From the NCBI GenBank assembly GCA_036924855.1, contig JBAGRP010000001.1:3100001-3164000 (forward strand): a DNA stretch of 64,000 bases, in the 5' to 3' direction. The notes beneath the pieces were generated by a model that was given only the letters and a program-made list of their open reading frames with translations, had not been told where the DNA came from and did no database searches. Both the position numbers and the translations under genes were made by a program. This document shows, one piece after another, positions 8,579-16,856 of the stretch. The DNA comes from Nitrobacteraceae bacterium AZCC 2146 (GTDB taxonomy: Bacteria; Pseudomonadota; Alphaproteobacteria; Rhizobiales; Xanthobacteraceae). How positions within the stretch are numbered: the first letter of the stretch is position 1; every line of letters begins with the position of its first letter.

Positions 8579-9502
8579 ATGAATTTGGCTGCGCTCGACC
8601 TTAACCTTCTTGTCGCCCTCGACGCCCTCCTGCTGGAAGCGAATGTCAGCCGCGCCGCCATGCGGATCGGGCTATCGCAGCCAGCGGCGAGCCACGCCCT
8701 GCAGCGGCTGCGCGACGTGCTTGGCGATCCGCTGCTGGTGCGCGTTGGTGCGCGCATGGAGCTGACGCCACGCGCTCAGGCGCTGCGCGGGCCCTTGGCG
8801 CAGGCGCTCGACCAGGTGCGCGGGTTGTTTGTTCCAGACGGTTTCGATGCTGCGCGCAGCGAGCGGCACTTTCGCCTGATGATGCCCGATCTCGCGGTGG
8901 AGCTCCTTGTCCCGCCGCTGATGGAGCAGGTGACCGCGCTGGCTCCGAACATCCGGCTCGACATCGTGCCCTGGCGCGGCTCGGCGATCATGACGGCGGA
9001 GTTCGCACGCATGCTCGATCTCGTGATCAGCATCGGCAATTCCTTCAAGGGATTTCATCGCCAGCTTCTCTACACGGATTGCGACGCGCTCGCAGTGCGG
9101 CGCGGTCATCCCGCGGGGACCAAGCTCAGGCAGCGGGAGCACTTCCTCAAGGCGCGGCATGTCGCCGTCATCATCCGCGGCCAGAACGAAGACCTGATCG
9201 ACGGCTGGCTCAGAACCAAGGGACTCGAACGGCAAATCGCGCTGGTCGTGCCGGGGTACATCGAGGCGCTGCACATCGTGTCGCGCACCGACCTTGTGGC
9301 CTTCGTGCCGCGTCGCCTGATCGCTGCGCTCAGCCGGCCGCTCTCGCTCACCACCATCGCGCCGCCGCTCGATCCCGGCATCGACGAGCAGTTCATGTTC
9401 TATCCGACGCGCGCGCAGTTAGATCCCGGGTCGATCTGGCTGCGCGACCTCGTGCTGAAAACCGGTCGCGCGCTCGACCCGCCAAAACGTCGGACGGCCT
9501 GA
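8579..9502 (+). CDS. LysR-family transcriptional regulator
   Basis: The product from ATG 8579 has 307 residues. The N-terminal winged helix-turn-helix is clear: LDLNLLVALDALLLEANVSRAA, then IGLSQPAASHALQRLR as recognition region and GDPLLVRVGARMELT as wing. The remaining ~210 residues form the effector domain, with the NodD/NahR-like feature MMPDLAVELLVPPLM and YPTRAQLDPGSIWLRDLV near the end. An upstream in-frame ATG at 8477 would add 34 non-conserved residues. It is divergent from the SnoaL-like gene, and the short AT-rich stretch between (around 8550-8575, near-palindromic atatgatatat) probably holds both promoters and the operator. Confidence 0.92.
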   Translation: MNLAALDLNLLVALDALLLEANVSRAAMRIGLSQPAASHALQRLRDVLGDPLLVRVGARMELTPRAQALRGPLAQALDQVRGLFVPDGFDAARSERHFRLMMPDLAVELLVPPLMEQVTALAPNIRLDIVPWRGSAIMTAEFARMLDLVISIGNSFKGFHRQLLYTDCDALAVRRGHPAGTKLRQREHFLKARHVAVIIRGQNEDLIDGWLRTKGLERQIALVVPGYIEALHIVSRTDLVAFVPRRLIAALSRPLSLTTIAPPLDPGIDEQFMFYPTRAQLDPGSIWLRDLVLKTGRALDPPKRRTA

Positions 9503-9508
9503 CTCCGC

Positions 9509-10858
9509 TCAGGCCGCGCGCGCCTTCTTCGATGCAGCAGCGCCGGCCTGATCCACCAGATTTTGTCTGGCCTCTCCGAGATAGCTGCGGATTTCCTTCG
9601 TCAGCAGGCCGGACTGCGACGACAGATCACCGGACGCCACCATGGTCGAGGTCGCCAACTGCTCGGTGTCCTTGGCGGTCGATGCCAGCGACTGGATGTT
9701 GGCGGAAATTTCGCGGACCACCGAGAAGGCCTCGTCGACATTGCGGGCGATATCGGCGGTCGCCGCCGACTGCGCTTCCGAGGCGCCGGCGACCTTGCCG
9801 GTGATCTCGTTCACTTCTGCAATCACGGTGCCGATCTCGGTGATGGAATAGCTGACCTTGTCGGTGGCCGATTGCACCTGGCCGATCTGCGCCTCGATTT
9901 CGGCAGTGAAATTGGCGGTCTGCGTCGCCAGCGACTTCACCTCGTGCGCCACCACGGCAAAGCCGCGGCCGGCGTCGCCAGCGCGCGCTGCCTCGATGGT
10001 GGCGTTCAGCGCCAGAAGGTTGGTCTGGCTGGCGATCACGTTGATCGATTTGACGACCTCGCTGATGCGCAGCGCGACATTGCGCAGCACATCAACATTG
10101 CTGGCGGCATCGGCCACCCGCTCCACCGCGCGACCGGCGATTGCCGCCGAGCGGTTGACGTCGGCGCCGACTTCGCTGGCATTGGACGACAGTCGCGCCG
10201 TGGCCGACGCCACCGATTGCATGTTGGCGGCCGCCTGTTCCGACGCCGCCGCCACCGAGGTGACCCGCTGCAGCGTGGAGGATGCGCCGCTGCGCAAATT
10301 GCCTGCGGTGCCGCTCATCTCGATGGCGCCAGAGTCCAGCGCCGAAACGATGGCATTGACGGTGACTTCGAGTTCGGAAGTCTGGCGCTCGAACTGCCCG
10401 ATGCGCTTGGCGATGCTGTCGGTAGCGCCGTTGATGACCTTGGCGCCGTGCAGCAATCCGCCGTGCAGGCCGCCGGGCAGAATCCGCCGGTAGTACTTGT
10501 TCTGATGCACCGCGGTCATCGCCGCCGTGGCCTCGCGCACGAAGGCGTCGCAGCCGTCGATCATGTCGTTGATGGTGTGCAGCAACTCGCCCATCACGCC
10601 GCCGGTCGGGATCGCCAGAATGCGCGCCTCGAAATCGCCCTTTGCGATGCGGCGGCAGGCGTCGCGCGCCTGCTCGACCAGCGCCGCGGCGCGCGACATC
10701 CACAACAATGACAGGCCGGCCGCGGCAATCGCCACCGCCTGCAAAACCATCGCAATCGTCGTCAGGCCGGCGAACTGAAGCGCGAGCGCTACCGCCGAGC
10801 CGAGGACGACCAGCAGCGTGCTAAGCTGCGCTCTTGAGAGAAAACATAAGTTCGTCAT
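9509..10858 (-). CDS. Methyl-accepting chemotaxis transducer lacking a sensor domain
   Basis: The 449-residue protein has two adjacent membrane helices (about residues 8-60) with almost no periplasmic loop, then a HAMP-like region ([12 protein letters not shown] ... [16 protein letters not shown]), a linker, and the signalling domain. The hairpin tip is recognisable in [41 protein letters not shown] sequence around residues 270-310. No ligand-binding domain is present. The start at 10858 overlaps the end of the upstream PAS gene by 38 bases, so the two are co-transcribed and probably translationally coupled. An alternative start at 10879 adds seven residues. The pair looks like an Aer receptor split in two. 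Confidence 0.9.
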   Translation of the reverse strand: MTNLCFLSRAQLSTLLVVLGSAVALALQFAGLTTIAMVLQAVAIAAAGLSLLWMSRAAALVEQARDACRRIAKGDFEARILAIPTGGVMGELLHTINDMIDGCDAFVREATAAMTAVHQNKYYRRILPGGLHGGLLHGAKVINGATDSIAKRIGQFERQTSELEVTVNAIVSALDSGAIEMSGTAGNLRSGASSTLQRVTSVAAASEQAAANMQSVASATARLSSNASEVGADVNRSAAIAGRAVERVADAASNVDVLRNVALRISEVVKSINVIASQTNLLALNATIEAARAGDAGRGFAVVAHEVKSLATQTANFTAEIEAQIGQVQSATDKVSYSITEIGTVIAEVNEITGKVAGASEAQSAATADIARNVDEAFSVVREISANIQSLASTAKDTEQLATSTMVASGDLSSQSGLLTKEIRSYLGEARQNLVDQAGAAASKKARAA

Positions 10859-11357
10859 AGCTGACTTTCTGGGAGGCAACGAAATCCGTGAGGGCTTTTT
10901 GACCGGCGGCGACCGCGTCCTTGCCGTTGGCGTGGCGGCGCTCGATGGCCAGCACTTCTGCGTAGAGCGGAACGATCGTTTTCTTGATGATGTCCGGCGC
11001 CGGCGCGCGACGGTTGGAATGGTAGCCGGCGATCTTGCCGTCGGCGCCGAACGACGGCGTCACATGGGCGAACACCCAGTAGTGGTCGCCGGTGACCGCC
11101 ATGTTCTTCACATAGGCAAAAATCTCGCGACGATTCTCGATCGAGTCCCACAGCAGCCGAAACACGCTGCGCGGCATGTCCGGGTGCCGGACGATGCTGT
11201 GCGGCTGGCCTATCAGTTCGGCTTCGCTGTAGCCGGCGATCTTGCAGAACAGCCGGTTGACGTAGGTCAGCCGTCCCTTCTGGTCGGTCTTCGAGACGAT
11301 CAGTTCGGAGGCCGGAAAGAAGACTTCGCGGCCGCTGGGCTTGATGGGATGGGACAT
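10821..11357 (-). CDS. Aer-type PAS sensor protein
   Basis: The 178-residue protein is a single PAS domain of the aerotaxis-receptor type: [47 protein letters not shown] and the following [34 protein letters not shown]. In Aer this domain binds FAD and senses redox state. A C-terminal helical tail (about residues 130-178) could contact the transducer. It lacks membrane segments, so the protein is cytosolic and would act through the transducer encoded just downstream. The start at 11357 is preferred to 11381, which only adds eight residues. Confidence 0.88.
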   Translation of the reverse strand: MSHPIKPSGREVFFPASELIVSKTDQKGRLTYVNRLFCKIAGYSEAELIGQPHSIVRHPDMPRSVFRLLWDSIENRREIFAYVKNMAVTGDHYWVFAHVTPSFGADGKIAGYHSNRRAPAPDIIKKTIVPLYAEVLAIERRHANGKDAVAAGQKALTDFVASQKVSYDELMFSLKSAA

Positions 11358-11381
11358 CGTTGACCTGTCGGTGAGGTTCAC

Positions 11382-11833
11382 CAGAAATGCACTGCAGTGG
11401 TATTAGGAAACGCAGCTGAATTTTGCGTTAAGGTTTTGTCCACCATGCGGAGATGGACTCATGCGGGGATGGCGCTTGGCACAAATGCGGATGCGTCCGT
11501 GCGAAGCCGCTTCAGTTGCCCTGCTCGCCTGTCCTCCGCCATGATCTCGATCAAATAGCGCGCCGCCGGCTTGCACGTCGGTGAGCAGTGCGGCCGGCCT
11601 AAAGGAATCGTGCGAAGCCCTTGCTGCGACCCGGCTTAAGCGTGGAGGCGCGTCGTAAAACGTCTCATCTCACGAAGCACGCCAATCACATTGTTTTAGC
11701 GCCATCGAGAAACTACCCGACTAATCGTTTTTCTTATCGACGCGCGCAGAGCTTCGTCGAGGCCCGCGCATTTTTTAAGCGAAACTAACCTCGGAAGTTC
11801 CACCTGGAACAGCGTCCACGTGATGCGCGACGC
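11382..11833. other. Intergenic region without a recognised gene
   Basis: The 452 bases between the PAS gene promoter side and the small repeat-protein gene contain no convincing open frame, tRNA or hairpin-plus-T-tract. The part next to 11382 (tgcgttaaggttttg) probably holds the promoter of the PAS/transducer operon. Base composition drops near 11660-11790. Confidence 0.5.
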
Positions 11834-12154
11834 TTACCAAGTACGCCATCCGCGCGTATGTTCGCCAAAATAGTGGGGACGGGTATATCCGCCGTAGTGA
11901 TGGGGGCGCGCGTAACCGCCAAAGTAATGTGGTCGCGTGTACCCACCAAAGTAATGCGGTCGCGTCGATCCGTAGGGCCTCCCCGCGTAGTAGTTTGGCG
12001 AAACACAACCGCGTGGACTACAAATTGCGCGAGCTTGTTCTATCTGATCGGACAACGCTGACGCGACAGCAGGTTTCGGCATCCCCGCCATTGCACTTGA
12101 GGCCATTACCGTCCCAAGAGCGGCCATGCCGATTGTCATCAGTTTGACGTTCAT
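11834..12154 (-). CDS. Small secreted His/Tyr/Gly-rich repeat protein
   Basis: From the ATG at 12154 the product is 106 residues. It starts with a clear signal peptide (MNVKLMTIGMAALGTVMASSAMAG), has one CSPRGC pair, and ends in four copies of a nine-residue unit of the form TRPHYFGGY (the third copy is ARPHHYGGY, the last TRPHYFGEH), then TRGWRTW. The repeats are encoded at 11858-11965 in 27-base units. No characterised family is recognised; His/Tyr-rich tails can bind metals, but that is a guess. The gene is monocistronic and converges on nothing; the region 12155-12345 upstream is non-coding. Confidence 0.75.
   Translation of the reverse strand: MNVKLMTIGMAALGTVMASSAMAGMPKPAVASALSDQIEQARAICSPRGCVSPNYYAGRPYGSTRPHYFGGYTRPHYFGGYARPHHYGGYTRPHYFGEHTRGWRTW
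11858..11965. repeat. Four in-frame 27-base tandem repeats
   Basis: Four consecutive units of 27 bases encode TRPHYFGGY-like nonapeptides at the C-terminus of the small secreted protein. The units differ by several bases each, so the array is not recent, and the reading frame is kept throughout. Confidence 0.85.
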
Positions 12155-12345
12155 GGATGCGCTTCTTTTCAGTCGGTGACCACAGCCACTCAGGTTGAAA
12201 AGGAAGGCTACGTGTGGACACTGAGCAGCCCTTCCACGTCGGCAGCGGGTCTGCCTGGCGCATTGACTCAATCGGGAAACGACCACGACGTTCCCATCAT
12301 CTATCGGGGGACAGCCACCTTCGCACCTGCTCGGAGCAGGGCCCA

Positions 12346-13446
12346 CTACGGCTTCTGGTCTCCCAGCCCGTGCGCGATCACCTTGCGCATCACGTTGGGC
12401 AGCGCCTCGTCCTTCAGCGTGGCGATCGGCACCCAGCGCATTCCGTCCGGCGCGCGGCTGCGCGCGGCGACGCTGGCGGTGTAGATCACCAGTTCCAGCG
12501 GAAAATGCGTGAACACATGCGTGACGACGCCGACCTTGCGATGCCAGCGCGCGACGTTCTTCAGTATTGGCGCCTGTTTCAACGCAGCCTTGTCGTCGTG
12601 GCCGGCGAACCAGTCCGAGTTGGGCACTTCGGTCATGCCGCCAAGCAGGCCCTTTTCGGCGCGCGTGCGCACCAGCAATTCGCCGCCGCGGGTCACGACA
12701 AATGCTGCCCCTTTTCGCAGCTCGCCGGCCTTCTTCGCTGCCTTGCGCGGAAACGTCTCCTGATCACCGCGCACGAGCGCCGCGCAGTCGTCGTTGATCG
12801 GGCACAGCGCACAGGCTGGCCGTTTTGGCGTGCAGATCGTGGAGCCCAGATCCATCAGCGCCTGGGCGCTGTCGCCCGCGCGGGTCGCCGCCAGCAGCGT
12901 CGCCGCCAGCGCCTGAATCTGCGGCTTCGATTTCGGCAGCGGCTCTTCCACCGCATAGAGCCGCGACACCACGCGCTCGATATTGCCGTCCACCGGCATG
13001 CACTGGCGGCCGAAGGCGATGGCGGCGATCGCCGACGCGGTATAAGGCCCGATTCCCGGCAGCGTGCGCAGGCCTTCTTCGGTATCGGGAAAGACGCCGC
13101 CGTGGTCGCGCAGCACCGCCACCGCGCAGGCATGCAGGTTGCGCGCGCGGGAATAATAACCGAGCCCGGCCCACATCCTGAGCACGTCATCCTGCGAGGC
13201 ACGGCCGAGATCGGCCACGCTCGGCCAGCGCGCCAAAAACTTTTCGAAATACGGCCCGACCGTCTGCACGCCGGTCTGCTGCAGCATGATTTCCGAGAGC
13301 CAGACCCGGTAGGGATCGATGGCCCCGCCCGGCAGCGGCCGCCACGGCAGCTTGCGGCGATGCCTGTCGTACCATTCCAGCAGCAGCTCCGGCCGGTCGG
13401 CGGGGGCTGCTGGCTTTTTGATTTTGATGGCTGGCGATGCGGGCAC
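12346..13446 (-). CDS. mutY: A/G-specific adenine DNA glycosylase
   Basis: MutY removes adenine mispaired with 8-oxoguanine. The 366-residue protein shows the catalytic Glu region WLSEIMLQQTGVQTV, the helix-hairpin-helix LPGIGPYTASAIAAIAFG with the catalytic Asp in PVDGNIERVV, and the iron-sulfur loop CTPKRPACALCPINDDC (Cys-x6-Cys-x2-Cys-x5-Cys). The C-terminal Nudix-like domain that reads 8-oxoG follows (RGGELLVRTRAEKGLLGGMTEVP). Length and order are normal. It is divergent from the higBA toxin-antitoxin pair and, beyond it, the DUF721-dsbA-smc genes. Confidence 0.96.
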   Translation of the reverse strand: MPASPAIKIKKPAAPADRPELLLEWYDRHRRKLPWRPLPGGAIDPYRVWLSEIMLQQTGVQTVGPYFEKFLARWPSVADLGRASQDDVLRMWAGLGYYSRARNLHACAVAVLRDHGGVFPDTEEGLRTLPGIGPYTASAIAAIAFGRQCMPVDGNIERVVSRLYAVEEPLPKSKPQIQALAATLLAATRAGDSAQALMDLGSTICTPKRPACALCPINDDCAALVRGDQETFPRKAAKKAGELRKGAAFVVTRGGELLVRTRAEKGLLGGMTEVPNSDWFAGHDDKAALKQAPILKNVARWHRKVGVVTHVFTHFPLELVIYTASVAARSRAPDGMRWVPIATLKDEALPNVMRKVIAHGLGDQKP

Positions 13447-13524
13447 ACTGCATTCTAAAATCAGAATCGGGGCATGGCCAGCGTCTGGTGATCAATATTG
13501 CGGGCCATAACGCGGCGCGTTATA

Positions 13525-13809
13525 ATGATCCAGAGTTTTGCAAATTTCGAAACAGAATTGATCTGGTCGGGCCACCGGAGCCGAAAGCTGCCGTCGGATA
13601 TACAGGCCGTCGCTTTACGGAAACTGCGCTTGCTCAATCAGGCGCGTGTTCTGAGCGATCTTCGCGTGCCGCCCGGCAACAGGCTGGAGGCTTTGAGGGC
13701 GGATCGCCACGGCCAGCATTCGATCCGGATCAACGACCAGTGGCGCATCTGCTTTGTCTGGGATGACGGAGGACCCCGCGATGTCGAAATCGTCGACTAC
13801 CATGGCTAA
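13525..13809 (+). CDS. higB: HigB/RelE-type toxin
   Basis: This is the mRNA-cleaving toxin of a type II toxin-antitoxin pair with the toxin gene first, the usual higBA order. The 94-residue product shows the RelE-fold pattern of HigB/GraT: SFANFETELIWSGHRSRKLP, then LRKLRLLNQARVLSDLRVPPGNRLEAL, and the C-terminal HSIRINDQWRICFVW...DVEIVDYHG, which carries the active-site Arg and the conserved DYH ending. The ATG at 13525 is used; 13498 adds nine residues. It overlaps the antitoxin gene by 29 bases. Confidence 0.92.
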   Translation: MIQSFANFETELIWSGHRSRKLPSDIQAVALRKLRLLNQARVLSDLRVPPGNRLEALRADRHGQHSIRINDQWRICFVWDDGGPRDVEIVDYHG

Positions 13810-14101
13810 GGGCAACCTGCTGCCGAACCCGCATCCCGGCGAAATCCTGCTGGAGGAATTTCTCAAGCCGATGGGCCTCAGCCAGAACGCGCTGGCTCGC
13901 GCCGTCCATGTGGCGCCGCGGCGAATCAACGAAGTCGTGCTCGGCAAGCGCGACGTCACCGCCGATACCGACCTGCGGCTGGCGCGCTATTTCGGCCTGT
14001 CCGAGGGGTTTTTCCTCGGCCTGCAGATGGACTTCGACCTGATGCAGCGGCGGCGCGAGATCGAGCGCGACCTCAAGGCGATCCGGCCGCGCGCGGCCTG
14101 A
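13781..14101 (+). CDS. higA: HigA-type antitoxin
   Basis: The 106-residue product is an XRE-family antitoxin of the HigA/VapI kind: NPHPGEILLEEFLKPMGLSQNALARAVHVAPRRINEVVLGKRDVTADTDLRLARYFGLSEGFFLGLQ contains the helix-turn-helix and dimer helices. It neutralises HigB and normally represses the operon. The start at 13781 is favoured by GGAGG at 13768-13772, eight bases upstream; ATG 13802 is also possible. The toxin and antitoxin reading frames overlap, so the pair is co-translated. The pair sits between divergent mutY and the DUF721 gene. Confidence 0.93.
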   Translation: MSKSSTTMAKGNLLPNPHPGEILLEEFLKPMGLSQNALARAVHVAPRRINEVVLGKRDVTADTDLRLARYFGLSEGFFLGLQMDFDLMQRRREIERDLKAIRPRAA

Positions 14102-14142
14102 TTTCAGCTGCCGCCACCGCGCGGCAGGTGCTAGAACGCAGC

Positions 14143-14622
14143 ATGAGAAAACCCGGCTACATCTCCGCCAAACCTTTGTCCGTCCTGCTCGGCGGGGTGT
14201 TTTCCGACGCCTATGCCAAGCAGGGCTTTGCGTCGCGGGAGCTGGTGACGCGCTGGGCGGAGATCGCCGGAGCGGAAGTGGCGAAATTTTCCGAGCCGCT
14301 GAAGATCCAGTGGCCGCGACCGGTGGAGGGCCAGCCGCAGGTACCCGCGACGCTGATCCTGCGGGTCGAGGGACCGATGGCGCTGGAGATCCAGCATTCG
14401 TCGGATGCGATCCTGCAGCGGGTCAACCGCTTCTTCGGCTGGAACGCGGTGGGCAAGATCGCGCTGCGCCAGGCGCCGTTGTCGCGGCCGAAGTTGCGCA
14501 AGACCGTCAAGCCGGTCGAGGCCTCCGCCGTCGCCGAGGTTGCCAAGACCCTGGGCACCGTCGAGGACGACGAGTTGCGCGAGGCGCTGGCGCGGCTGGG
14601 CGCCTCGATCAAGCGGAAGTGA
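14143..14622 (+). CDS. DUF721 / DciA-like protein
   Basis: The 159-residue protein carries the DUF721 domain: LLGGVFSDAYAKQGFASRELVTRWAEIAG near the start, and the strands ATLILRVEGPMALEIQHSSDAILQRVNRFFGW. DciA, the best-known member, loads the replicative helicase DnaB in bacteria lacking DnaC. The C-terminal third is a charged linker and a short helix (DDELREALARLGASI). The ATG at 14143 is preferred; a GTG at 14128 is possible. It precedes the DsbA-like gene on the same strand, an order often conserved upstream of smc in this group. Confidence 0.8.
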   Translation: MRKPGYISAKPLSVLLGGVFSDAYAKQGFASRELVTRWAEIAGAEVAKFSEPLKIQWPRPVEGQPQVPATLILRVEGPMALEIQHSSDAILQRVNRFFGWNAVGKIALRQAPLSRPKLRKTVKPVEASAVAEVAKTLGTVEDDELREALARLGASIKRK

Positions 14623-14728
14623 GCTTTTGCGGCCAGACGTGTCCCGGCCCGTGCTTGCCACAATTGTCGTTTCAAGTTAGCGAACAGGTACAATTTCCGG
14701 GCGCACCGCGCCGATAGGGAGCCCTCCG

Positions 14729-15391
14729 TTGATCATCACGCGCCGTGCCTTCACCACCGCTTTGTCGCTTACCGGCCTCGCCGCGCTGGCCGGCGTCTCG
14801 CCGCTGATGCTGATCGATCAGGCTTTTGCCCAGAGCGCCACTGCCGCCGATGTCGCCAAGCCAGTGTCGCTGCCCGACATGGTGCTGGGCCCGAAGGACG
14901 CCACCGTCACCGTCACCGAATACGCCTCGATGACCTGCCCGCATTGCGCGGCCTTCACCACCGAGGTGTTCCCGAAGATCAAGGAAGCCTTCATCGACAC
15001 CGGCAAGATCCGCTTCGTGTTCCGCGAATTCCCGCTCGACATCAAGGCCGCCGCCGGCTCGATGCTGGCGCGCTGCATCGCCAAGGACGATTCCGGAAAA
15101 TACTTCGCCGTGGTCGACATGCTGTTCAAGCAGCAGAACGACTGGGTGATGAAGGACACCGCCGCGACCCTGACCCGGATCGGCAAGCAGGCCGGCCTCA
15201 GCCAGCAGGCGGTGGAAGATTGCCTGAAGGACCAGGCGCTGCTCGACAAGATCGCCGCCGACCAGAAATTCGCCAACGAGGTCTTGAAGGTCAACTCGAC
15301 CCCGACCTTCTTCATCAACGGCGAAATGCTGAAGGGCGAAACCTCGTTCGAGGAATTCTCCAAGAAGATCACGCCGCTGCTGAAGAGCTGA
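14729..15391 (+). CDS. DsbA-family thiol oxidoreductase
   Basis: The 220-residue protein starts with a twin-arginine-like signal (TRRAFTTALSLTGLAAL) and is probably exported. The thioredoxin fold follows, with CPHC at residues 70-73, the segment KIRFVFREFPLDIKA, an inserted helical domain, and the cis-Pro region NSTPTFFINGE. This is the DsbA/DsbG-like type related to BdbD, which oxidises or isomerises disulfides in exported proteins. It lies 106 bp downstream of the DUF721 gene. Confidence 0.9.
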   Translation: MIITRRAFTTALSLTGLAALAGVSPLMLIDQAFAQSATAADVAKPVSLPDMVLGPKDATVTVTEYASMTCPHCAAFTTEVFPKIKEAFIDTGKIRFVFREFPLDIKAAAGSMLARCIAKDDSGKYFAVVDMLFKQQNDWVMKDTAATLTRIGKQAGLSQQAVEDCLKDQALLDKIAADQKFANEVLKVNSTPTFFINGEMLKGETSFEEFSKKITPLLKS

Positions 15392-15493
15392 GGCTTACGC
15401 GGCCTCGTGCCCCGGATGCTGCGCAACGCGCTGCCTTGGCGGTGCGGTGCGATGCTGGTCCGGGGCCCACGAGATAGCTCGATGCATTGCGGT

Positions 15494-15547
15494 GGGTCCC
15501 GGATCTGCGGAGCGGCATAAAGGATGCCGCACCGCGTCCGGGACACG
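15494..15547. repeat. Dispersed palindromic repeat, family C copy 2
   Basis: This stretch (gggtccc to ggacacg) is the reverse complement of the first half of the family C copy at 4635-4687 with a few changes. The adjacent 15409-15470 region has gccccggatgctg and gtccggggc, matching the second half. It separates the convergent DsbA-like and GrlR-like genes. Confidence 0.65.
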
Positions 15548-15573
15548 AGATCATCTTTCGCGCGCGACGCCCC

Positions 15574-16323
15574 TCAGGCCCGGTGCAACAGCGTCAGCGT
15601 GGCCTTCAATCGCATGCTGCGCTTGCCCGCCAAAGCGGTCGCTTCCCATTCGGCGCCACCGTCGTCGCAGCTGCCGGAAAAGCCGATGCCGACCTCATGG
15701 CCGCCGAAGATCGGATCGCCCCTCGCCGGGGTGTGCTCCTGGTTGAGGATCTCGCCCTTCCAGCGGCCGTTCGCCGATGAGTAGGCGCCGAGATAGTAGA
15801 AGAACGCATCGCCGCCGAGCATCCGGCCGTCATGCAGCAGCATCACGCCGGTCAGGCCGCCGTCGACCCCGTCGAGCATCCGGATGTGCACGGAGTACAG
15901 CCCGTTGACGATGCCGCCGTCGCCGACGATGCCGGCGGCGGGCATCGATTCCTCGTCGAGCCGCGTCATCACCGACCGCAACACCGCGCCCGGCACCTGC
16001 GTCGGGGCGCCCTCGAAACGCCAGGTGTTGCCCTCCGCCCGGCCGCGGATGACGATCTCGTCGTCGTCATTGCCATACAGCGTCTTGAAGCGCCGATCGA
16101 CGGCATGGCGCTGCCCGGCGACCCGGCCGATGATCTCGTCGCCGACCTCCTCATAGGAGCCGACGTGGGCAAACGCCGAATTGCCGCCGAGCATCCTGCC
16201 GGCATGGACATACATCACGCTGCGGCCGACCACCTCGCCGGCCTGATACTCACATTTGTAAAACCCGTCGAACAACTGCCCATCCCCAACGCCATCCCGG
16301 GCGCAACGTAGCCTATAGCGCAT
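15574..16323 (-). CDS. Tandem GrlR-like domain protein
   Basis: The 249-residue protein is built of two related halves. Both contain a GLYSVHIRM/GFYKCEYQ-like strand followed by GRMLGG(N/D) and an aromatic FAHVGSYEEVGDEI / FFYYLGAYSSANGRWKG turn. The C-terminal half (from about residue 140: IVNGLYSVHIRMLDG) matches the GrlR family of small calycin-like regulators, which in enterobacteria restrain the type III secretion activator GrlA. In this family free-standing copies are common and their role is unknown. No secretion genes are nearby. The N-terminal start at 16323 is uncertain. Confidence 0.7.
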   Translation of the reverse strand: MRYRLRCARDGVGDGQLFDGFYKCEYQAGEVVGRSVMYVHAGRMLGGNSAFAHVGSYEEVGDEIIGRVAGQRHAVDRRFKTLYGNDDDEIVIRGRAEGNTWRFEGAPTQVPGAVLRSVMTRLDEESMPAAGIVGDGGIVNGLYSVHIRMLDGVDGGLTGVMLLHDGRMLGGDAFFYYLGAYSSANGRWKGEILNQEHTPARGDPIFGGHEVGIGFSGSCDDGGAEWEATALAGKRSMRLKATLTLLHRA

Positions 16324-16856
16324 GACGGGAGTAGCAGGGCGGACATCACAGCCGGGTAGCCGTAATGCGGGGCTAAGGCCGTCATGGCAGATCTGGCGAA
16401 ACGGTTATTTCCGACGCGAGTGGCCACCGCGTCGATCCGCGCGCCTAAGATACCTCGTCGCTCTGCGCTGATCCGGGTGGCGGCAAGCACTTGTCCTCGG
16501 GGTCGAGGCTTGCGCAGCACGACTGCCGACGTCGCATATCGTAGGGTGATAGATCCGGACCAGCCCTCAGCATTGAGAACCGCTGCCGGGAGAGCGCTTG
16601 ACCCGGGCCACCCTGTTGAGCGATTCCATGCCATCAAAGGCGGCATGGCAGCCGCAAACACCTCTGGAAAAGCCCGCCCCACCCGTTGCCCTTCCGCGCC
16701 CATCTCGCCATTGTCCGGCCTATGAGAGCCGCAGGCGTGCGAGTCTCCGCGCGCACCCAGATACCCGTTATGGTATTGTTCGTGCTGGACGATTCGCGCT
16801 CTGCCCACGAGCCGCCGGTGCCAGAAGCCGGGAGGCCTTATTAGAGTAACGTGTCC
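16324..16856. other. Long intergenic region upstream of smc, possible structured RNA
   Basis: This 533-base gap has no recognisable gene. It contains inverted repeats: CATGACGG at 16321-16328 with CCGTCATG at 16379-16386, and a perfect seven-base hairpin ccatgcc/ggcatgg at 16626-16632 and 16642-16648. A 113-codon open frame at 16384-16725 on the plus strand is Arg/Pro/Ala-rich and does not look like a real protein. The last part (gggaggcc near 16830) probably carries the smc leader. Confidence 0.4.

Noticed and set aside
16384..16725. A 113-codon gene upstream of smc
   Set aside because: Arg/Pro/Ala-rich, no ribosome site, no family resemblance.
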